Below, piece after piece: positions 54,870-62,063 of a stretch of 64,000 nt of DNA. Source of the DNA: Deroplatys truncata. Lineage: Eukaryota > Arthropoda > Insecta > Mantodea > Mantidae. Position numbers and translations under genes: made by a program. The stretch covers positions 2,366,001 to 2,430,000 of the forward strand of contig CM060984.1 of the NCBI GenBank assembly GCA_030765065.1, given 5' to 3'. Within the stretch, counting starts at the first letter, position 1. Each line of letters begins with the position of its first letter. The notes beneath the pieces were generated by a model. It did no database searches. It saw nothing but the letters and a program-made list of their open reading frames with translations, and was not told the DNA's origin.

Positions 54870-56190
54870 GAGACAGCATCTGTTACACTGTACACCTGCG
54901 ATAGGTGTCTGAGTCTCACATGGAACTCTCTAGATCAAGTCACATGTACTGACATTGTACACCAGTTGCTGTACGTGAACCTCACCAAGTACTTGCTGGA
55001 CGAACATTATAGGAGTAGGTCTGCAGGTGTTCGTTTCTGGGAGCTTCTTAGAAAGCACGAGATTCAAATGCGTAGGGTGTGTGCTAAGGGGGAGATGCTG
55101 TTCCCCCCTTGGTTACGAGCGACATCTCACATAGATCTTAGGATGACGGTATACCACAAGTCTATAATGCCTATGTTTAGTATCCGCACCTATTCTTTAG
55201 TATTTCTGCCCAGTTACAGTGGACGAATTTTGATCTGCACCGATGGATCTAAGTGCACCAATGGTGTTGGATGTGCTTATGTTCATGGAACTGAACCCCA
55301 TACATTCGGTTTTCATGACAGCACATCTGTTTATAGTGCAGAGCTGTATGCCTTATACCAAGCCATTTTGTATGTGCATTGTCAAAAATTGGGAGACTGT
55401 CTCATTTTGAATGATTTTCTTAATGCATTTCAGAACATTCGTGAGCTGTACAAATCCATCCTATTGTTCAGCAGATTCAGGATGCCTCCATGTTTTATAC
55501 GCTTCTGGTGTTAAAATAAAGTGTGCTTGGATACGTGGTCATGTTGGCTTGCCAGGGAATTAACTTGCAACCACAGAACCCAGTGTTACAATAGCTCAGG
55601 TAACATTGGAATCTCTAGGCTTGTTGTGCTGGCATGAGGAGTGGATATAAGCTTAGAGTAGTGAAGGACATTCCAAGAAACTGTTAACTTCTCATCGTGA
55701 GGAGGCGATTTTAACTACGTTGCGTATTGGCCACTGCAATTTTGTCGTTCTCTGTGGTCTAGTGGTTCAAACCCGGCGGAGGGCGATGGATTTTTTTCGG
55801 GTGTAAAAATGCTTAGCATGGCTTCATTCGGAAGGGAAGTAAAGCCGGTGGTCCTGTGTCGTAAATTTATGGTATGTAAAAGAACCTCAAGCCTGATAAA
55901 GAGGCCTCTGAACAAAATTACCAGTCTTTCATGCCCAATATAGAATGGGATGCTAAGGACCACAGCAGTTATGGAGCGTCCATAAATAAAACTCAGTTTA
56001 ATTTAATTTCCACTGCAATTTTACACATGGTTATCTGTTTAAGGGTGACCCTGCTCCTATTTGTCTGCTTTGTGATGAAGGTCTGTCGGTCCGTCACACG
56101 TTGCTAGAGTGTATTGCTCTAGTACATCTTCAGGACACTGCAACTGCCAGCCAGTCTTGCAGAGGTCTTAGCGGATGATAAGCAAGCAGT
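54870..56190 (+). pseudogene. LINE ORF2 C-terminus with RNase H and CCHC-like motif, interrupted by a SINE
   Basis: Plus-strand relic of the C-terminal third of ORF2 of an RNase H-bearing non-LTR retrotransposon (I group or relative). An open stretch at 54966-55514 encodes the linker and most of RNase H: ICTDGSK..GVGCAYV (Asp at about 55241), SVYSAELYAL (Glu at about 55340) and LNDFLNAF (Asp kept). The reading frame then shifts twice, near 55460 and 55500. AWIRGHVGLPGN at about 55525-55560 is the fourth block of RNase H, followed at once by a stop where the family has Glu. After further stops, TTLRIGHCNF at 55713-55745 continues as THGYLFKGDP and a C-X2-C..H..C motif (CLLCDEG..RHTLLEC, 56061-56112), typical for the ORF2 end. 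A SINE splits it at 55744-56009. It is clearly dead: stops, frameshifts, insertion, and no recognisable reverse transcriptase in front. Confidence 0.9.
55744..56009 (+). mobile_element. tRNA-derived SINE with 13-bp target-site duplication
   Basis: 266-bp insertion flanked by a perfect direct repeat, CCACTGCAATTTT, at 55731-55743 and 56010-56022. The head has pol III promoter-like boxes: A-box-like TGGTCTAGTGG at 55755-55765 and B-box GGTTCAAACCC at 55764-55774. They overlap instead of lying about 30-40 bp apart, so the head has an internal deletion. The body carries GAAGGGAAGTAAAGCC, GAGGCCTCTGAACAAA and CCAATATAGAATGGGA, all shared with the minus-strand copy near 61.5 kb. The tail is A/T-rich (AATAAAACTCAGTTTAATTT). 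Inserted into a LINE relic; removing insert and one repeat restores continuity of that relic's frame. Mobilised in trans by a LINE (family knowledge). Confidence 0.93.
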
Positions 56191-56244
56191 TTAATTTCGT
56201 GTCAAAGGTAAATTTGCAAATGCATATTTAGTCATGTAAATAGG

Positions 56245-56424
56245 TTGGAAAGGTAGAATCAGATGACTGAAAAATTCAATGCCATAGCCGGTATTTGAAC
56301 CACAGATCTCCCGGTCTCCATCCGGTTGCTCTAACCACTGAGCTACCATGGCAACATGCCGGCATGCCATTAAAATCCCGGCTATGGCATTGAATTTTTC
56401 AGTCATCTGATTCTACCTGTCCAA
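56245..56424. mobile_element. tRNA-like SINE/foldback element with 47-bp inverted arms
   Basis: Arms at 56245-56291 and 56378-56424 are reverse complements at 46 of 47 positions, separated by 86 bp. On the minus strand, 56352-56281 (72 nt) can be drawn as a tRNA: 7-bp acceptor (GCCATGG with CTATGGC, one G-U), D arm GCTC-AGTGGTTA-GAGC with a good A box (56328-56345), anticodon stem CCGG/CCGG with loop ATGGAGA (GGA if read as an anticodon), and a B-box-like GGTTCAAATACC (56290-56302). The T stem is poorly paired and the B box has one extra base, so a working tRNA gene is unlikely. The sequence after the tRNA-like part (ATTGAATTTTTCAGTCATCT) also follows the related copy at 57.4 kb, which marks a repeat family. 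No target duplication was found. Confidence 0.75.
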
Positions 56425-57385
56425 CACACGGCTTGTGTGAAAGAACAATTAATTCCATGTTAATAGGTGTTTCAGTTTTATATATTCATATATTTTATTT
56501 CTGGCCTTTGTCATAATCCGCTTTACAAGGGCTGTAATGACCTAGCAGTTGAGCATCCTTTAACACAAATCAACATCATCACTGTTTGTTGTTTACTAAC
56601 GCTCAAGCAATGAGAAAGGAGTATAGAATATTTGTGTACAGAGTTATGCAGAAGAAAGACATAAGTACTTAGTTTAGCAATCAGCAAAACATAACATCTC
56701 GTAAACTGTTAATTTCCAGACATTTTTATTGGAAGTTTTTTGCTTCTCTTCACTTTTACTTCTCCAAAGTTTTTACCATCACATTTGAAACATACTGTAT
56801 ATACTGAATATTATCATCAGAATGGAATATACAAATTTTGTAAACTACATATTTTTTACTAATTCTTTATTGAGTGTTGAACTAGTAAATTCATTTGTGC
56901 ATGATCAGCATCGAGCCCTGGTCCCTATTGCCGATCATGCCTAAGGTTACATTATTTAACAATTATATGCATTGTGTTTGCTGTATGCTAACAGTTCCTA
57001 TCATTGTCCACCTTATCATCATCATCCTACTTTATTCATTAAATATGATTCAGATTCTGTCTCTAAACTCTCCTACTACGTCAGTCCCCAGTTTTGCCCA
57101 ATTTACTTAAGAGATTCCTTTTACTGTCTCCTTGCAATACCTACTACCATCACAGCACTTACATAATTTACTTCCCTATGGTGAGCTGCTTCACACCCTG
57201 TTCAACTCTTTCAAATATTTATACATGGACCCACTTTTCATTTCCCTGACCCCCTCCCACCTAAGCGAATATGGATCCCTAAATGTTGATGGTTTGTTTC
57301 CGTCTACTACTAGTATACTTCCCTGCGCAGAAGATAATCACCCACACAATTAAGTAAAGATGCTTAGACACATTTATTTCTTAAT
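56425..57385. other. Low-copy sequence, no gene recognised
   Basis: AT-rich. From about 56950 to 57350 the plus strand is notably pyrimidine-rich and several short frames stay open (up to 73 codons), without recognisable motifs. No exon can be supported. Confidence 0.35.
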
Positions 57386-57472
57386 ATACAGTCAACTGAA
57401 AAATGCAAATCACAGCTGGGATTTGAACACAGTTCTCCCGCAGTTGCTCTAACCATTGAACTGCTTGACGGT
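57386..57472 (-). mobile_element. Second tRNA-like SINE fragment, minus strand
   Basis: Related to the tRNA-like part at 56.3 kb. On the minus strand it has an A-box-like GCAGTTCAATGGTTAGAGC (57464-57446), a central CTGCGGGAGA, a B-box GTGTTCAAATCCC (57430-57418), and then the family-specific GATTTGCATTTTTCAGTTGA. It lacks the inverted second arm. Diverged and probably old. Confidence 0.7.
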
Positions 57473-57815
57473 GGGACATTGACTCCGAGTATTTCCCAGA
57501 TGGACCACCAAGGCATCTCAATGACAAATTATTACTGGTTTTTTTCTTAGTATCTTTTTATTTATAATTCATTATACTTAATAAAAACATCCTACATTTA
57601 TTTCTGCTGATATAAAATTTTATTGTATGTTTTTAACATGTTCCATATTTTTCTTATGCAAACAATGTTTAAATTCATGGTGAACAGGTGACTTAAATTT
57701 ACTATACAGTTTCACGCCAGCATTGACCAAAGTATTTTTGTAGAAACGTATATTAAACTGTGTAATAGACACACAATTTTTATTCTGGCATTGTGTATGT
57801 ACATTAGCATTATTT

Positions 57816-57816
<1 letters not shown>
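57473..57816. other. AT-rich low-copy sequence, nothing recognised
   Basis: No motif, repeat or exon-like stretch was recognised. Confidence 0.35.

Positions 57817-57820
<4 letters not shown>

Positions 57821-57861
<41 letters not shown>
57821..57861. repeat. (AT)n microsatellite
   Basis: About twenty uninterrupted AT dinucleotides, ending at AGGTTCCGG. Confidence 0.97.
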
Positions 57862-57863
<2 letters not shown>

Positions 57864-58192
57864 TTCCGGCAACTGCTAGTTTTACATACTTAGTTGCAGT
57901 ATTCTTATGACTGGTCTTTTCCGTATTTTTAAGATGCATTTAACACCTGATACATTTCTCCTGAATAATATTCCATATTTAAGCAGGGAATGAAAATATG
58001 CAGCAGTCACATCCATGAATTTTTTTTTTTCTATTTATCTTTAATTCAAAACACAATTGATAATAACTGAATGTGTTAAATGTTCATCAAACCAAACCCA
58101 CAGGAACAAAGAGCAATTTGAAACTGATAATAATGTATGTTGCTTCAATATCATGAACTTAAAGAGTAGCAGTTACTTTCTCTATTACTTAC

Positions 58193-58261
58193 CTACAGCA
58201 AGTGGAACAGGTATTACATTTGGTACCCACATTTCACCACAAATGCATGTTTTGAGGTTTC
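58193..58261 (-). CDS. Candidate orphan 69-nt exon
   Basis: Minus-strand stretch with strong splice signals at both ends. The acceptor side reads GGCTTTTTTAAATTCAG before 58261. The donor side reads CTGTAG then GTAAGTAATA at 58193/58192, close to the metazoan consensus. In the frame starting two bases in, the 69 nt are open and encode a 22-residue stretch including ICGEMWVPNVIPVPL. Both flanking introns would have the same phase. It lies about 520 bp beyond the stop codon of the zinc-finger exon on the same strand, so it would be an alternative 3' exon of that gene or part of another gene or repeat. The product is not recognised. Could be fortuitous or carried by a repeat family. Confidence 0.35.
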
Positions 58262-58447
58262 CTGAATTTAAAAAAGCCTTTTTAGAAAAAGCTACAGGTG
58301 TGTGTGAGCAGCATAACTAGAAAAGAAGTTGGTTAAACACCAAACCTAGTATTTAAGTTCAGCATTTTTCAAGGATACAACATATATTTTCAAGAAAATC
58401 CCCTCACCCCATACTATGCTTTACACAGGAAATATTTGAATTTTTTT

Positions 58448-58483
58448 TTTATTTTCTCAAAAATGGCTTTTAAGCTTTTTATT
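58448..58483 (-). promoter_or_regulatory. Candidate poly(A) signals for the zinc-finger gene
   Basis: Two AATAAA hexamers on the minus strand, at 58483-58478 and 58453-58448, about 300-330 nt past the stop codon at 58779. They are the first such hexamers in that direction. AT-rich context makes chance occurrence possible. Confidence 0.4.
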
Positions 58484-58778
58484 AAAATGCCATATATTTA
58501 AGATATTTGCATGGCAAATAAAGTGTATATCTTGAGTTTACAGTGAATAACCTCTAAAGTCTATTCTTAATTACTTTTGTATAAGTGGTATACTATATAA
58601 TATAGACAAAATCTTTCCACAAAAAAAATGAAGTCTCGTTAGAGCACACAATTTATGCAAAATAAAATTGTTTGTAGCATTAACATTTCTGAGATTCTTT
58701 GATACTGCTTTCATGAACAAAATTGTGTGATTTTAAAGAGAACAATGCAGTAAACTACTACTTTCAAATTTCACACTT

Positions 58779-59579
58779 CTATGACATTTTGCCCTCATGA
58801 ATTAAATTATGCCTTTTAAAACTAGACAAATGAGTAAATCTTTTCTCACAAATTTCACACTTGTGTAGCTTTTTACCGTCATGAATTAAATTATGCCTTT
58901 TAAAACTTGACAGATGAGTAAATCTCTTCTCACAAATTTCACACTTGTGTGGCTTTTTACCCTCATGAATTAAACTATGCCTTTGAAAACTTGACAGATG
59001 AGTAAAACTTTTCTCACAAAGTTCACACTTGTGTAGTTTTTTGCCCTCATGAATTAAATTGTGCAATTTCAAATATGACAACCGAATAAATCTCTTCTCA
59101 CAAATTTCACACTTGTATGGCTTTTTACCCTCATGGATTAAATTATGCCTTTTCAAATCCAATAGGAGAGTAAATCTCTTCTCACAAACTTCACACTTGT
59201 GTGGCTTCTTACCCTCGTGAATTAAATTATGTCTTTTCAAATCTAACAACCGAGTAAATCTCTTCTCACAAATCTCACATTTGTGTCTCTTTTTACCCTT
59301 ATGAATTAAATCCTTCTGTTTGAAGTATGAAGCCATGGCGCAAGTATTCCCACCATCATTACATTTACTAGATTGTTGTGAGATGCTTTTTTCTACAGAA
59401 TTCATTCCTGTGACATATGTTTCTTGAAACTTGAAATTTCTAGACTCTCCAAGTTCATGATAATTCTCTCCCATGTATAAACTAACATCTTTTCTTATGT
59501 CTTCAGCAGAGGGCAACAGTGATTTACCACTGCTATCACCAGAAAGTGCCTCTGTGTATGATCTGAAATGTTGGAACAT
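58779..59579 (-). CDS. C2H2 zinc-finger protein, terminal exon (six fingers)
   Basis: Encodes 266 residues. The first ~95 are low in recognisable structure and rich in Ser and acidic residues, with no ZAD, BTB or KRAB domain visible. A degenerate finger remnant (FKQKDLIHKGKK) precedes six tandem fingers at about residues 98-265, each 28 residues long with C-X2-C-X12-H-X3-H spacing and HEGKKPHKCE-type linkers, a variant of TGEKP. Helix residues at -1/2/3/6 are RLDR, LLDR, RSYL, HSSR, HSSR, HSSR; fingers 4-6 are nearly identical, so they duplicated recently. Such proteins bind DNA in the nucleus, usually as transcription regulators; the target is unknown. The Met at 59579 may not be the true start: CATTTCAG ending at 59563 is a plausible splice acceptor, giving a coding exon from 59562. 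The stop falls where a seventh finger begins, and KCEI is still legible behind it. Intact and probably functional, as stops are absent. Confidence 0.88.
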   Translation of the reverse strand: MFQHFRSYTEALSGDSSGKSLLPSAEDIRKDVSLYMGENYHELGESRNFKFQETYVTGMNSVEKSISQQSSKCNDGGNTCAMASYFKQKDLIHKGKKRHKCEICEKRFTRLLDLKRHNLIHEGKKPHKCEVCEKRFTLLLDLKRHNLIHEGKKPYKCEICEKRFIRLSYLKLHNLIHEGKKLHKCELCEKSFTHLSSFQRHSLIHEGKKPHKCEICEKRFTHLSSFKRHNLIHDGKKLHKCEICEKRFTHLSSFKRHNLIHEGKMS

Positions 59580-59635
59580 TAATTATTGCAAGAATTAAAG
59601 CAAATTAAAATTTCCTAATCCTAGGATATGGAATG

Positions 59636-59935
59636 CCTCTGTGGACTGGTGTTAAGTATGCTAGCCTCCATATTCAAATGGTTGGCGTTTGATTTCCTGT
59701 TGGAGGCAAGGAATTTTCTTTAGGCAGGAGTATTCCCTCGCTTGCCCAGCGTTTGGAATAAATGAGATTGAATGTATGTGCAATTTAACACTTAAGCATA
59801 AACCATAAAACCAGCAATTAACACCAAAGTGAACATCATGATGAGCAATTGTTTTGATGTCAAAAGCTGCCAACATGACCTAAGATGCCTAAAGGTGGTA
59901 TATATAAATGGAACAATAAAAAAAGTAAGTAAATG
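59636..59935 (+). mobile_element. Probable tRNA-derived SINE
   Basis: Starts with CTCTGTGG, as does the SINE at 55.75 kb, then has an A-box-like TGGACTGGTGTTAAGTATGC (from 59642) and a B-box-like GGCGTTTGATTTCC (from about 59684), at normal tRNA spacing. The body is not shared with the other SINE. It ends in an A-rich tail, AATAAAAAAAGTAAGTAAAT, near 59910-59932. No target duplication could be identified. It lies just upstream of the zinc-finger exon, in its presumed intron, in opposite orientation. Confidence 0.55.
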
Positions 59936-61462
59936 GTAAGAAATAACACACTGATGTCTGATCAACTGTGATTGCAAAATTCATGTCAAGCAAATTATGT
60001 TGTTCATTAGTTGAAATGACTTTGTTCATCTGCAACATCATAGTTAATTCTTTCAAATGTAAATGATGAAACAAGTGTGATGTAGCAATACAATAAATGT
60101 ATGTCGCAGACACTGAGAATTATATCAACTCCTTTAACAGCAACTAGTCAAAGTAGTATTTTAAAATATTCCTATATTATGAATAATGAATTTAGGAGCC
60201 ATGTTTGCAGCACAGTAACACAATAGAATTTTGCACATGAACACAAATACTCTGCTTACGTCAAAAATTTAAAAACTAGACACATTTCAGGAAGCTTCCC
60301 TTCTATCATTAGTGGTCAGCCCAGTCATTAGGAGAGTGCTGCCATCTCTGTCCTGTAGTAAGCTTGATGTAATTCACTGGCAGGATATCAAAATTCATCA
60401 GGTGTGGCTCATTGTTTATGATGAATATTTACTGTTTCTAATAGTCAGGACATAAGTGAAACCTAAGGCAATGTGGGCAAGGTCTTCAATGCCATCATCC
60501 TTCATTTATGTTTAGTTGTTCCAAAAATAAGCTCACTTTCAATTTCTGTTGCTTTCAGGATAATACAATTAAAAGTAGACATAGCAGTTATTTCTTTAGC
60601 TATGACCACTTCCTTTCTGCTACTGTTGTCTGTGGTTCCTTCACTTGTGTTCAGATGCACTTCCTCTTATCTTCACTGCTGGCACCCGGGAACAATATTA
60701 CAGCAATGAACGTGAGCAGTGACACTACGCAAAGTGAACAAGGCCAGGATTTAGTGTCCAGATAGCAATTACAGTGAAAGTTTCTAGTTGAATTTAGCAA
60801 CCTACAGCTGAAAATGAGCAACAATGTTTAAATGTGCATGGCAAAGTGTAGTCCTTGTAATTTTTAATTGATCATATAAGTGTAAAAGACATCTCAGCAA
60901 AATATAGTTGCATGGAAGCTATGCAAATTTCATTGGGATCCTCCCACCAAAAAATCAAAGCTGAATAAATGTAAAAAACATTTTATGTGAAGTATAAAAA
61001 ATATGTTTTACTTCAAATCCTTTTGTTGGAAATAGTATCAAATCACCCAGCTTCCACAATGTTGCTCACTTTTGTGGACAGAGAAAGAAACCAAATGGTG
61101 AAAGCAATGTTTTGGACAAAGGAATGCCCAACAAGGTCCCAATGTACTCACTGAATGACCCTCTTTGGGATTCTTAACGATTCGGATATGGACTTCCTGA
61201 CAGAATTTGTGACTGTTCTAACCATTGTAATTCAGACACCAAAGGATAATTTCCTGGAATTATGTAACAAAAGAAATATTTATACTCTCCATTGTAATAT
61301 AAGAGTACTATTAAATGTAACACAGACTGCTCTTCCATTACGGGCTCTACAATATTACTGCTGTTTATATAGTTATAGAAGTCAGTTGGTTGTTAGCCAA
61401 AAACATGTTTTGTGCTGCCTCAGTAAGTTTCAAGAGCAGATGGCAATGAGTGTGTGTGTGTG
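59936..61462. other. Low-copy AT-rich sequence, no gene recognised
   Basis: About 1.5 kb. Several frames of 70-100 codons occur on both strands (for example 60473-60765 plus, 61155-61463 plus), but none shows a domain, and none has a convincing pair of splice sites. If the zinc-finger gene has upstream exons, they would be here or beyond, on the minus strand; I could not identify them. Confidence 0.4.
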
Positions 61463-61650
61463 AAGTAAATTAACTGCTGCCTCCCATTCTATATTGGACA
61501 TGAAAGTTTGTTCAGAGGCCTCAGGCTTGGGGTACTTTCACAGGCTTTACTTCCCTTCCAAAGCAAGCCATGACTGCCCTCCGCCAGGTTTGAACTCGTG
61601 ACCTCAGAGGATAACAACAAGTGTGGTGTGGAACAGTCAAAGCCTTGCTC
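61463..61650 (-). mobile_element. SINE copy, minus strand (same family as the 55.7-kb SINE)
   Basis: Read on the minus strand it shares, in order, GAGTTCAAACCTGGCGGAGG (B box, about 61596-61577), GAAGGGAAGTAAAGCC, GAGGCCTCTGAACAAA and CCAATATAGAATGGGA with the copy at 55744-56009. Here the sequence upstream of the B box is longer (TGTTGTTATCCTCTGAGGTC), so it keeps head sequence which the other copy lost. The tail end is short (GCAGCAGTTAATTTAC). The 5' limit is uncertain and no target duplication was found. Confidence 0.85.
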
Positions 61651-61808
61651 CTGATGGCATGACAATGGAGACAAGAGCTGGGTGAATGTTTTTACTAAAG
61701 CAACATTTCATAATATGATACTCTGTCCCATTTAAGGGCACACTACACTGCCAAATGTTTTACTTTTAAGCACTCTTTTTCCTGTAATTATCATTATAGG
61801 CACAATAT
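61651..61808. other. Spacer between SINE and mariner relic
   Basis: Short low-copy stretch in which I see no feature. Confidence 0.4.
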
Positions 61809-62063
61809 TTATGAGGGTATTCCATATTGATTTACCTCAGCAGGTACATTCACATAGCCCCTATTACACTGCGCTATTGTTGTAACTTCTGTAGGCCCTC
61901 TTCTGCTCACAATTCCTGCAAGTCTGATAAATGTGCATGCAGAAGCGGCTAAGTCAGGAGAATACGGTGGGTGTGGGATCCCAGCCATGGGAACAAGCGT
62001 TGTCACTCCTTCCTGGCCCTTTCTTTTGAACTGCACAGCACAACCTCCAAAAGGTCTCCACAC
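61809..62063 (-). pseudogene. Mariner transposase relic, region of the third catalytic Asp
   Basis: The minus-strand frame contains GVTTLVPMAGIPHPPYSPDL at about 62008-61949, followed by AASACTFIRLAGIVSRRG. HPPYSPDL and the pattern RL-x5-RR match the DD34D transposase of mariner elements around the third catalytic Asp (codon at 61955-61953). The HDN motif that carries the second Asp is absent: only about 35 codons separate this from the KDGTTIAC piece of the neighbouring array, where the family has about 65-70. The relic continues the orientation and order of the tandem array at 62063-64000. The element is truncated and inactive. Confidence 0.8.

Noticed and set aside
56281..56352. Functional tRNA gene with anticodon GGA
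   Set aside because: T stem unpaired at several positions, extra base in the B box, no long variable arm as serine tRNA needs, and similarity to another dispersed copy at 57.4 kb. A tRNA-derived repeat fits better.
58057..58320. 87-residue plus-strand frame
   Set aside because: No domain; the minus-strand exon candidate inside it has better splice signals, though that is also weak.
60473..60765. Two overlapping plus-strand frames of 78 and 85 codons
   Set aside because: Low-complexity hydrophobic/Ser/Cys content without known motif; a TTGCTTTCAG acceptor-like site alone does not support an exon.
61155..61463. 102-residue plus-strand frame
   Set aside because: No recognisable domain, and an opposite-strand frame of similar length is open in the adjacent region; coding potential cannot be decided by eye.
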